From: an uncultured Rhodopila sp.
GTDB taxonomy: Bacteria; Pseudomonadota; Alphaproteobacteria; Acetobacterales; Acetobacteraceae
Direction: 5' to 3'
Length of the DNA stretch: 53,807 bases
NCBI GenBank assembly: GCA_903932145.1
Contig: CAIZFE010000033.1
Location: forward strand, 1 to 53,807
Under the pieces are notes generated by a model, which saw only the letters and a list, made by a program, of their open reading frames with translations, had not been told where the DNA came from and searched no databases. The translations under genes were made by a program, and so were the position numbers. Position 1 is the stretch's first letter. Each line of letters starts with the position of its first letter. Positions 23,781 to 31,102 of the stretch are shown here, piece by piece.

Positions 23781-24569
23781 TCAGAACGTTAGTTGCAACC
23801 CCAGGAAATAGGACAGTTGATTGGTTGCGGCGCTATTTTGAATGCCGGTGCCGACCGAGGCCAGCAGATGCCAGTTCTCGGAAAAATCGTAGGTGGTTCC
23901 GACGTTGAAACCCGAACTCTGCTTCACGCCATCGGCTGGGGAGGTTTGATGGAACACCTCGATCCCGACGTTGAGCGGGTCGCTGATTTTGCGCCACAAC
24001 GCGGCACCGGCGAAGCTGTAGTCCCTGTTGCCGGCGCCGGGATTGATCCAGTAACCGCCGCCGCCATACGTGGTCCAGGGACCGAAATCCTTCTGGAGCC
24101 ACAGAGGCAGGAAGACGGCGGCGTGGCCAGTGCCGAAACCCAGCTTCTGATTGCCCCCGGGCACCTCGATTTGGGGATAGACAGCCGCCCGGGGGAACCA
24201 ATCGTCCGCATCGGGCGACACAAACCGGTATTTGCCGCCAATCTCGAAATCACCGGGAGCAAACCCGGTTCGACCGCCAACCGGCGCGGTGTAGCCTTGC
24301 GAGACCGCCACATGCAGTTGCAAGCCGGGAACCGCCCCGTAATTCACCTCCATGGCCGGTAATGAACCGGTCCAGCCGTCCGTCGTCCTTGTGCCCATCG
24401 TCGCCGGGGTGATCTCGAAGTGCTCGAACAGTACCGGTTCGGGATCGTCGGTGCGAAACGGCGGTCCGGCGAACACGGGCGCGCACAGGACCAGCACGGC
24501 AGCCAAGGCACCGGTCAGCCGGAAACCTGTTTTCGCCCGCGTGAAAGGCACTCGGTTCATGAACTCCAT
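23781..24569 (-). CDS. Outer-membrane beta-barrel protein (MetA-pathway-like transporter family)
   Basis: A 262-residue exported protein. A basic start and hydrophobic core (L-T-G-A-L-A-A-V-L-V-L-C-A-P-V-F-A-G) give a signal peptide cut near F-A-G. The mature part begins P-P-F-R-T-D-D-P-E-P-V, a start I associate with a family of outer-membrane transporters. Repeated amphipathic strands follow (F-E-I-G-G-K-Y-R-F, A-V-Y-P-Q-I-E-V-P, L-N-V-G-I-E-V-F-H-Q-T). The protein ends in L-G-L-Q-L-T-F, with the terminal Phe typical of BAM substrates. Two in-frame ATGs lie at 24569 and 24560. Ligand unknown. It is divergent from trxB. Confidence 0.78.
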   Translation of the reverse strand: MEFMNRVPFTRAKTGFRLTGALAAVLVLCAPVFAGPPFRTDDPEPVLFEHFEITPATMGTRTTDGWTGSLPAMEVNYGAVPGLQLHVAVSQGYTAPVGGRTGFAPGDFEIGGKYRFVSPDADDWFPRAAVYPQIEVPGGNQKLGFGTGHAAVFLPLWLQKDFGPWTTYGGGGYWINPGAGNRDYSFAGAALWRKISDPLNVGIEVFHQTSPADGVKQSSGFNVGTTYDFSENWHLLASVGTGIQNSAATNQLSYFLGLQLTF

Positions 24570-24626
24570 GCGTCAGGATAACGTCTCCGGCTTGCCCGAA
24601 CACCCCGCCCGCCGATATGGTCCGGC

Positions 24627-25595
24627 ATGAGCCAAACACACCGCACCAAAGTCCTGATCATCGGCGCCGGACCCGCCGGCTACACCGCTGCGATCTATGC
24701 CGCCCGCGCCAATCTGTCGCCGCTGCTGGTCGCCGGCATGCAGCCCGGCGGTCAGTTGATGATCACCACCGACGTCGAGAACTACCCCGGTTTCGCCGAC
24801 GTCATCCAAGGCCCCTGGCTGATGGAGCAGATGGAGGCCCAGGCCACCCATGTCGGTACCACCATCATCCACGACCTGATCACCGAGGTGGATTTCTCCG
24901 GACCGCCGTTTCGCTGCACCGGCGATTCGGGTGACACCTACATCGCCGACTCCATCATCATCGCCACCGGCGCTCAGGCCCGTTGGCTCGGTCTTCCATC
25001 CGAACAAACGCTGCAGGGCCGCGGCGTTTCGGCCTGCGCCACCTGCGACGGGTTCTTCTATCGCGGCAAGACGGTCGCCGTGGTCGGCGGCGGCAATACG
25101 GCGGTCGAGGAAGCTCTGTACCTGACCCACCACGCCGACAAGGTCACCCTGGTCCATCGCCGGGACACCCTGCGCGCCGAAAAAATCCTCCAGACCAGGC
25201 TGTTCGCGCACCCGAAGATCGATGTGATCTGGAACAGCGCGGTGGCGGAAATCCTGGGCGGCGGCGCGCCCGAAGTGGTCACCGGCGTCCGGTTGACCGA
25301 TACGGCGACCGGCGCGGAGTCCGTCCTGTCCGTGGACGGGGTGTTCATCGCCATCGGCCACAGCCCGACCACGGAAATCTTCGCCGGTCATATCGATATG
25401 GACGCGGACGGCTACATTCGCACCGTGCCCGGATCGACCCGGACCTCGGTCGCCGGTGTGTTCGCGGCCGGCGATGTGCAGGACAAAATCTTCCGTCAGG
25501 CGGTCACCGCGGCCGGAACCGGTTGCATGGCGGCGCTGGAAGCGGAAAAATTCATCGCCGAACACGAAATTCGGGTTCCGGAAGCCGCACTTTAA
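24627..25595 (+). CDS. trxB: Thioredoxin reductase
   Basis: A 322-residue NADPH-dependent flavoprotein that reduces thioredoxin. It shows the FAD motif I-G-A-G-P-A-G-Y-T-A-A-I-Y-A-A-R-A, the substrate stretch Q-P-G-G-Q-L-M-I-T-T-D-V-E-N-Y-P-G-F, the active-site disulfide S-A-C-A-T-C-D-G, the NADPH loop G-G-G-N-T-A-V-E-E, and the C-terminal A-A-G-D-V-Q-D. Length and all motifs match the classical low-molecular-weight form. ATG 24627 is fixed by alignment. The LysR gene follows 136 bases downstream on the same strand. Confidence 0.95.
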   Translation: MSQTHRTKVLIIGAGPAGYTAAIYAARANLSPLLVAGMQPGGQLMITTDVENYPGFADVIQGPWLMEQMEAQATHVGTTIIHDLITEVDFSGPPFRCTGDSGDTYIADSIIIATGAQARWLGLPSEQTLQGRGVSACATCDGFFYRGKTVAVVGGGNTAVEEALYLTHHADKVTLVHRRDTLRAEKILQTRLFAHPKIDVIWNSAVAEILGGGAPEVVTGVRLTDTATGAESVLSVDGVFIAIGHSPTTEIFAGHIDMDADGYIRTVPGSTRTSVAGVFAAGDVQDKIFRQAVTAAGTGCMAALEAEKFIAEHEIRVPEAAL

Positions 25596-25731
25596 CGAAA
25601 TTTGCCGCGGGGCATCAATTTCCGCCCCGGGAATCTTAAAGTACGTTTAGGCTTGACGCACTGCACACAAGCACTGTAGGCAGCCGATTCGGTGCGGCGC
25701 CGACCCAACCAGCCGCGGGAGAGGCTTTGCA

Positions 25732-26616
25732 ATGGACTGGGATAAGCTGCGTGTATTTCACGCCGTGGCGGAGGCGGGCAGCTTCACGCATGGCGGGGAT
25801 ACCCTCAGCCTGAGCCAATCGGCCGTCTCGCGCCAAATTTCGGCGCTGGAGGATGCCCTTCAGGTGCCGCTGTTCCACCGCCATGCGCGGGGGCTGATTC
25901 TCACCGAACAAGGTGAGGCGCTGAACCGTACGGTGCGTGAAGTGTTCGCCAAGCTGGCGATCACTGAGGCGCTGCTGACGGAAAGCAAGGAAAAGCCGGC
26001 CGGACGGTTGAAGGTGACCACCACGGTGGGCTTCGGTTCGGCATGGCTCGCGCCGCGATTGGCGGCGTTCCTGGAAGCCTATCCGGACGTCACGGTGTCG
26101 CTGCTGCTGGACGATACCGAATTGGATCTGGCGATGCGTGAGGCCGATGTGGCGATCCGCATGCGTCCACCGAAACAGCCGGATCTGGTGCAGCGCCACC
26201 TGATGACCCAGCAGTGGCATGTCTGCGCGTCGCCGGAATACCTGAAGAAGCATGGCGTACCGATGCGGGCCGAGGATCTCGACGCGCACCGGTTGGTGCT
26301 GTTCGGCAGCCACCATCCTCCGGTGCAAGAGGTCAACTGGCTGGCTGAGGCGGGCCGGCGTCCAGGCAGTCCAAGGCGCGCGGTTCTGGAGGTGAACTCG
26401 ATCCATGCGGTGTTGCTGGCGATTCGCTCAGGTCTCGGGATCGGCGCCCTGCCCGACTACGCGGTGTCCGAGAACCCCGATCTGGTGCACGTGCTGACCG
26501 ATCTGAAGGGACCGAAGGTGGACGTGTTCTTCGTGTATCCTGAGGAACTGCGAAATTCGAAGCGGGTCGCGGTGTTCCGCGACTTCCTGCTGGCGCGACT
26601 GGCGGAGATGCACTGA
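25732..26616 (+). CDS. LysR-family transcriptional regulator
   Basis: A 294-residue LysR protein. The helix-turn-helix is at residues 2-60: L-R-V-F-H-A-V-A-E-A-G-S-F-T, then L-S-L-S-Q-S-A-V-S-R-Q-I-S-A-L-E-D-A-L-Q-V-P-L-F and G-L-I-L-T-E-Q-G. The co-inducer-binding domain follows with L-K-V-T-T-T-V-G-F-G and D-L-V-Q-R-H-L-M. It is close in style to GcvA/AmpR-like regulators that use a D-x-A-I-R motif (D-V-A-I-R-M-R). The target is unknown. A GAGAGG site precedes ATG 25732. Its placement downstream of trxB suggests a redox link, but no operator could be identified. Confidence 0.92.
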   Translation: MDWDKLRVFHAVAEAGSFTHGGDTLSLSQSAVSRQISALEDALQVPLFHRHARGLILTEQGEALNRTVREVFAKLAITEALLTESKEKPAGRLKVTTTVGFGSAWLAPRLAAFLEAYPDVTVSLLLDDTELDLAMREADVAIRMRPPKQPDLVQRHLMTQQWHVCASPEYLKKHGVPMRAEDLDAHRLVLFGSHHPPVQEVNWLAEAGRRPGSPRRAVLEVNSIHAVLLAIRSGLGIGALPDYAVSENPDLVHVLTDLKGPKVDVFFVYPEELRNSKRVAVFRDFLLARLAEMH

Positions 26617-27090
26617 CCGGCCAAAGCGGCGCCGTCGTTAACAGCGTCCGCCTTGCCAAAACGATGCCTGTTACCGCCGGAGGTGGGCAAGCCCCCTGCC
26701 CGGACGTCCCGCAGCGGACAATTCGCCGCTGCAAATACGGAATCGCGTTTTCACGCAGCCTGGTTCGCCCACGCGATGAGATCGGTGTCCCGGCCCTGAA
26801 TGCCATAGCGAGCATGCTGGCCCCGGGCACGCGCGGTTGATGTGAATCAATGCGGGCTTCCTGACGATCCATCATCAGACAGCAGGTTTTCACCGACTTA
26901 ACAGACTCGCCAAACGTTTCCGAAACCGCCACGGACCGGACCGGACAAGCCCGAGTGTCCACATATGAGCATCAGCCATTCCGATTTCGCGCATACCAAT
27001 AAGTAGATATGCGCAAAGAGCATGCCCGCTGCCTTTTCTCGGCAGTGGTTCCTTTCGCAGTTGCGGTATTAAACTTCATTCACGAGTTAC
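26617..27090. other. Long intergenic region with FNR-type box
   Basis: No protein gene is supported; the minus-strand frame at 26333-26962 is antisense to LysR. The region contains the perfect FNR-type palindrome at 26837 and leads into the structured RNA candidate at 27091 on the plus strand. Confidence 0.5.
26837..26850 (+). promoter_or_regulatory. FNR/FnrL-type binding site
   Basis: TTGATGTGAATCAA is a perfect match to the FNR consensus TTGAT-N4-ATCAA. For a class II site on the plus strand the -10 would fall near 26871-26876 (ATCATC) and transcription would start near 26885. No protein gene starts downstream on either side within reach, so the likely target is the RNA candidate ending at 27223. 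A perfect ten-base match is expected by chance only about once in a million bases. Confidence 0.6.
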
Positions 27091-27223
27091 GGCGGCGTCC
27101 CCAACTACGGCGCCGCCAGAGTTCCAGCGCCAGGCGCTGGAAAGGGGCCTCTGGTCCCTGCGTCTCCCAGACGTGAAGCCTCCCTGTATACTTGCCCCCG
27201 GTGCATAACCGGGGGCTTTTTCT
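27091..27223 (+). ncRNA. Candidate structured small RNA with CU-rich loops
   Basis: Four hairpins lie in a row: GGCGGCG/CGCCGCC at 27091-27117 with a TCCCC-containing loop; TTCCAGCG/CGCTGGAA at 27122-27142; GGGGCC/GGTCCC at 27144-27158; and CGTCT-CCC-AGACG at 27161-27173. Then comes the unpaired AGCCTCCCTGT and a strong terminator. Exposed CTCCC and CCTCCC motifs are complementary to Shine-Dalgarno sequences, as in trans-acting small RNAs of alphaproteobacteria (the Cuckoo/CcsR type). CCAGAG (27116) can instead pair with CTCTGG (27149), so a longer rod is also possible and a 6S-like RNA cannot be excluded. The 5' end is unknown and may lie further upstream. Confidence 0.5.
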
Positions 27224-28685
27224 TGTCCACCGCTCTTGCCCGGCCGGCAGCCAGTACTGCCTTCACCAAAACAACGATATCGGCACGGTTGGTCCGATGA
27301 TTGACAATGGCCGCTCGGATGCCCAGCACGCCCTGCACGGTAGTGGTGGACGGTGCCGCGATACCGGATTCCTGCACATCAGCGACGATATCGGCGTTCA
27401 GCCGGTCCAGATCGCCGTCCGCCTCCACATAGCGGAAGCAAACGATGTTTAACGCCACAGGGGCGAGGCGCTGAAGGGCCGGCTCGCGGTCGATCCGCTC
27501 CGCCAGTGCGGATGCCAGATCGCAGGTCTGCTGTACGATGCGGCCGATCCGGTCGGCCCCGTACACCGAAAAGGTCATCCACACTTTCAGCGCGCGGAAC
27601 CCGCGGGACAGATCGGGCCCCAGATCGCAGGGCCAGACGCCACCGCCCGCCAGCCCGCGATGTTCGCGCCGCAAATAGGCGGCCTCGGCCCCGAAGGCTT
27701 CCAGATGGCGCGCCGCATCGCGCACCACGATGCAGCCGGCATCGTATGGCACCTGCGCCCATTTGTGAAAATCGAACGCGACCGAGTCCGCCCGCTCGAT
27801 TCCCGCCAGCAACGGCCGCAACTTCGGCGCCAGCGCGGCAAGCGCGCCATAGGCGCCATCGACGTGGAACCAGATTTTTTCACGCGCCGCGAAGGTGGCG
27901 ATTTCCGAAAGATCGTCCACGGCGCCGATATCGACGCTGCCGGCGGTGCCGACCACCAGGAATGGCCGCATTCCCGCGGCACGGTCCTGCGCGACACGGT
28001 CTGCCAGCAGGTCAAGACGCATCCGGCCATTCCGATCGCAATCGATCAGCCGCAGTGCATCCCGGCCAAGACCGGCCATCTCCATCGCGCGCGGCAAACA
28101 GCCATGCGCCGCCGCCGAGGTGTAGGCGACCAGCCGCGTTTGACCGACGCCGTCCGTCCGCGCTGACGGGCCGAGGCTGGCGGAGCGCGCGACCAGCACG
28201 CCGATCAGGTTGGCGACCGACGTGCCCGTCACCAGCACGCCGGACGCATCTTCGGGAAAACCCAGCATCTCGGCCGCCCAGCGTATGACCTGCCGTTCGA
28301 TTTCGATCGGCGCGTGATCGCGGCCGCCAAGGTTGGCGTTCAGGCCGCCCGCCAGCAGTTCCGCCAGCATGCCGATAGGATTGCCGCCGCCATGCACCCA
28401 GCCCATGAATCCCGGGTGCAGGTTACCGGTCGCATACGGCTGCACGAGGCGGCGGAAATCCTGGTAAACCGAGTCCGCCGACGTCGGCTTTCGCGGCAGC
28501 TTCGCTGTTAAGTCCTGCCGAAGTGCCTGCGGCATTGGCCGCCAAACCGGCCCATCACGCAGAGTCTCCAGGTGATCGAACATATCCTCGACCATGCGGT
28601 GCCCCAGGGCGCGCAGATCGGACCAGTCAACCGGATCGAGACTTTCCATCCGCTCCCAAGCGGCGGCGCCGGGCTGGGGTGCCAT
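27105..28685 (-). CDS. Pyridoxal phosphate-dependent decarboxylase
   Basis: A group II PLP decarboxylase of about 526 residues, related to aromatic-L-amino-acid and glutamate decarboxylases. It has H-P-G-F-M-G-W-V-H-G-G-G-N near the N-terminus, T-G-T-S-V-A-N (phosphate loop), H-V-D-G-A-Y-G-A (PLP Asp), and the Schiff-base lysine in D-F-H-K-W. ATG 28685 overlaps the TGA of the upstream glycosidase by one base (TGATG). After L-V-K-A-V-L-A-A-G-R the natural family end is reached; the last roughly 45 residues run antisense through the RNA candidate and its terminator and are probably an unselected tail. The substrate is likely an aromatic amino acid. Confidence 0.88.
   Translation of the reverse strand: MAPQPGAAAWERMESLDPVDWSDLRALGHRMVEDMFDHLETLRDGPVWRPMPQALRQDLTAKLPRKPTSADSVYQDFRRLVQPYATGNLHPGFMGWVHGGGNPIGMLAELLAGGLNANLGGRDHAPIEIERQVIRWAAEMLGFPEDASGVLVTGTSVANLIGVLVARSASLGPSARTDGVGQTRLVAYTSAAAHGCLPRAMEMAGLGRDALRLIDCDRNGRMRLDLLADRVAQDRAAGMRPFLVVGTAGSVDIGAVDDLSEIATFAAREKIWFHVDGAYGALAALAPKLRPLLAGIERADSVAFDFHKWAQVPYDAGCIVVRDAARHLEAFGAEAAYLRREHRGLAGGGVWPCDLGPDLSRGFRALKVWMTFSVYGADRIGRIVQQTCDLASALAERIDREPALQRLAPVALNIVCFRYVEADGDLDRLNADIVADVQESGIAAPSTTTVQGVLGIRAAIVNHRTNRADIVVLVKAVLAAGRARAVDKKKPPVMHRGQVYREASRLGDAGTRGPFPAPGAGTLAAP
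27194..27223 (+). terminator. Rho-independent terminator
   Basis: GCCCCCGGT at 27194-27202 pairs with ACCGGGGGC at 27208-27216, with a five-base loop, followed immediately by TTTTTCTT. There is no protein gene on the plus strand above it, so it most likely ends the RNA candidate. Confidence 0.85.
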
Positions 28686-29911
28686 CACTTTACCGCCGTC
28701 ATGCCAAGCGCGGACAGAACCGCCGGGTTGAGCACAGGTCGCCCCCCAACTGGCCGAGCGATCGCGAGCCCCATACTGTCGTCGTATCCCCACAGCGCCC
28801 AGCCAATATGCCGCTGCGCCGCAGCCTCACGCACGGTCTTCAGCCATGCGAGACGGGCCGGGGCGTTCAGGTCGGCCGATGCGCCAAATTCGCCCAACAG
28901 CAATTTTACGTCGTGGTCCCGCGCCCAACGCGCTGCGTTGTCGATTCCAGCCGCGATCCGAGGCGCGTCCCAGAAGAAAGAACAGTAATAATGGGCGAGG
29001 TCCGCGGTCGCCGGATCGGCTGATACGTCACAGTTCGATTGCGCCGTCACCGGAAACGGCAACCCGGTCAGCGCGGCCCGATCAACGTCGTGGCGATAGG
29101 CCGCCAGCGATGTCAGCTCCGCCGGATCGTAGAAGTGAAAGCTATAGAGTACGTTCCGATCTGCTTCCGGCGCCAGCGCCAACAGACCGGCAACACTGCC
29201 CCAGTCGTTGCCGCTCAGCACGACCGTGGCGCGCGGTAGGGCGTGGCGGATTTCGCCGAGAACGCGGTGCTGCACCGCAGCCCAGCCGCCGGGGTCGTTC
29301 GGAAACACCGGCTCGTTCAGCACTTCCGGGATGGTCAGTGCCTGGTCCAACCCGGCCAGTTTTGGCGCCAGTACGAGCCAGAACGCCGACAAGCGGCCGG
29401 GTTCGGTTTCCACAGTCCAGTCGTGCGGGTGCGGTGAGACGATCACCGCCAGGCGATGACGTTGGACACGACGGATGGCCCCGATCAGTACCGCGGTGTC
29501 GCCGGACACGACCTCAGGATCGACCGCAAGCCGGACGAAATCGAACCCGGTCGCCTGCAGGTCGGCCAAGGCTCGGTCGCTGAGATAGGCTGCCAGTGCG
29601 GCGGGATCGCGGCTGGAAGGGTAACGGAACCAGTTGGTCAGGTTGACGCCCCGCGTGAGCCTGACCGGTTCGGCATTGGCTGCTGGAATGGCGGCGAGCA
29701 GGCCCGTGGACAGCAGCGAAACCAAAATAAACTTCAGGCATCGTCTGATCCGAACGCGCGTCCTGTCGTCATGGGCCTGCTCGTCCGGGCCATCTGTCGC
29801 GGCACCGTCAAGGCACAGGTGGCCCGGACGAGCCGGGCCATAACGGATTGGGTCGGGACACGTAGCTCCGGAAACGGGACGAAAGCGTGCTCCAGAGACC
29901 AGCCGGACCAT
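28685..29911 (-). CDS. Glycoside hydrolase family 5 (endoglucanase-like), secreted; start uncertain
   Basis: The mature protein resembles GH5 cellulases: L-T-R-G-V-N-L-T-N-W at the start, H-P-H-D-W-T, V-L-N-E-P with the acid/base Glu, Y-S-F-H-F-Y, and L-L-L-G-E-F-G with the nucleophile Glu. A signal peptide core (L-K-F-I-L-V-S-L-L-S-T-G-L-L-A-A-I-P-A-A-N-A) lies about 60 residues into the open frame. No ATG or GTG sits just before it: those codons fall inside a copy of the dispersed repeat at 29767-29846. ATG 29911 is therefore only a formal start. The gene is coupled to the decarboxylase by TGATG. In EPS regions such enzymes often trim beta-glucans. Confidence 0.78.
   Translation of the reverse strand: MVRLVSGARFRPVSGATCPDPIRYGPARPGHLCLDGAATDGPDEQAHDDRTRVRIRRCLKFILVSLLSTGLLAAIPAANAEPVRLTRGVNLTNWFRYPSSRDPAALAAYLSDRALADLQATGFDFVRLAVDPEVVSGDTAVLIGAIRRVQRHRLAVIVSPHPHDWTVETEPGRLSAFWLVLAPKLAGLDQALTIPEVLNEPVFPNDPGGWAAVQHRVLGEIRHALPRATVVLSGNDWGSVAGLLALAPEADRNVLYSFHFYDPAELTSLAAYRHDVDRAALTGLPFPVTAQSNCDVSADPATADLAHYYCSFFWDAPRIAAGIDNAARWARDHDVKLLLGEFGASADLNAPARLAWLKTVREAAAQRHIGWALWGYDDSMGLAIARPVGGRPVLNPAVLSALGMTAVK
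29767..29846 (+). repeat. Dispersed palindromic repeat, family B, well-preserved copy
   Basis: The 80-base unit begins CGTCATGGGCCTGCTCGTCC and ends with GCCCGGACGAGCCGGGCCAT; these ends are complementary. The middle has TCTGTCGCGGCACCGTC. It matches the reverse complement of 53274-53352 over its whole length with few changes. It lies at the 5' end of the GH5 gene. Confidence 0.8.
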
Positions 29912-29957
29912 GACCGAAGTGGAACCGCAGAACGTCAATGTCGAACGCGGACTGGTA

Positions 29958-31040
29958 TCATTGCCCTGCCTCCATGTGCCGAAGCACCATCCCGCCGGAC
30001 GATCGATCCTGCGCCGACTGAGTGACAGGCGGATAAGCCGCGTTGACAGGACTCTGTGTTGGGCCGGTCGCCTGCACCGAACCCCGTTGAAACCGTTCCA
30101 CCAGATACAGCGGGCGCTGCTTGGTTTCGTTGAAAATCCGCCCGAGATACTCGCCGATGACCCCCAGGAACATCAGTTGCACGCCGCCCAGGAACAGCAC
30201 GATGGTCAACAGGCTGGGATATCCTGCCACCGGATTGCCGATCAGCAGCGTTTTGACGATCACCTGCGCGGCGTAAATCACCGACAGCAACGCCACCGCC
30301 AAACCGACATAGGTGGCCAGTTTCAACGGCATCACGGTGAAACTGGTGATCCCCTCCAGCGCCAGGTTCCACAAGGTCCAGTAGGTCCATTTGGACAGGC
30401 CGGCGTGTCGCGGCTCCCGGTCATACAGGACAAACGTGGTCCTGTATCCAACCCAGGCGAACAGCCCCTTCATGAACCGATGCTGCTCGCGGAACTGAAG
30501 CACCGCATCGACCACGCGGCGGCTCATCAGCCGGAAGTCGCCAGTGTCCGCGGGCATTGTTACGTCGCCCAGGACCTGCATCAGGCGGTAAAAGCCACCG
30601 GCCGTCCGGCGCTTGAGCCAGGTTTCGCCGGAGCGGCTGCGGCGCTTGGCACAGACCATGTCGAATCCGGCCCGCCAGACCCTGATCAAGGACGGAATGA
30701 CCTCCGGCGGGTCCTGCAGATCGGCGTCGATGAGCACCACCGCGTCCCCGGCCGCATAATCCATCCCGGCGGTGACGGCGATTTCCTTGCCGAAGTTCCG
30801 TGACAGGTTGACGATCGCAACACGACGGTCGGCGCGCGCCAGAACCTCCAGCACCGCCAGGGTCGTGTCAGTGGAGCCGTCATTGACATAGACCACCTCC
30901 CACCGCGGGACCGCCAGCATAGCGAGAACAAGCCGCGCGTGGAACGCGGACAGTCCGGCTGCCTCGTTAAACGCGGGCACGACGACCGAGACCTCCGGCA
31001 CCGGGGATGGCCGCGCATGGTCAGGATAAATGTCCGGCAT
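29958..31040 (-). CDS. Family 2 glycosyltransferase (GtrB/DPM1-like, polyprenyl-phosphate)
   Basis: A 360-residue membrane-bound GT2 from ATG 31040, preceded by GAGGTG. The GT-A domain shows V-S-V-V-V-P-A-F-N-E, Y-V-N-D-G-S-T-D-T-T, S-R-N-F-G-K-E, and the metal-binding L-I-D-A-D-L-Q-D-P-P. The K-R-R-S-R-S-G-E and Y-R-L-M loop is typical of GtrB. Two C-terminal membrane segments follow (T-Y-V-G-L-A-V-A-L-L-S-V-I-Y and L-L-T-I-V-L-F-L-G-G-V-Q-L-M-F). Such enzymes attach glucose or a related sugar to undecaprenyl phosphate on the cytoplasmic side. The GT-C protein encoded divergently next door could use this product. Confidence 0.9.
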   Translation of the reverse strand: MPDIYPDHARPSPVPEVSVVVPAFNEAAGLSAFHARLVLAMLAVPRWEVVYVNDGSTDTTLAVLEVLARADRRVAIVNLSRNFGKEIAVTAGMDYAAGDAVVLIDADLQDPPEVIPSLIRVWRAGFDMVCAKRRSRSGETWLKRRTAGGFYRLMQVLGDVTMPADTGDFRLMSRRVVDAVLQFREQHRFMKGLFAWVGYRTTFVLYDREPRHAGLSKWTYWTLWNLALEGITSFTVMPLKLATYVGLAVALLSVIYAAQVIVKTLLIGNPVAGYPSLLTIVLFLGGVQLMFLGVIGEYLGRIFNETKQRPLYLVERFQRGSVQATGPTQSPVNAAYPPVTQSAQDRSSGGMVLRHMEAGQ

Positions 31041-31102
31041 AAACACCTCGTTAACCTTTTGCAGGCACACTGCGCGGCAGCATGACCGGAAAGTCTTAAC
31101 GA

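Noticed and set aside
27091..27223. Firm assignment as 6S RNA
   Set aside because: No long closing stem between the two ends could be found by eye. Kept only as an alternative for the structured RNA.
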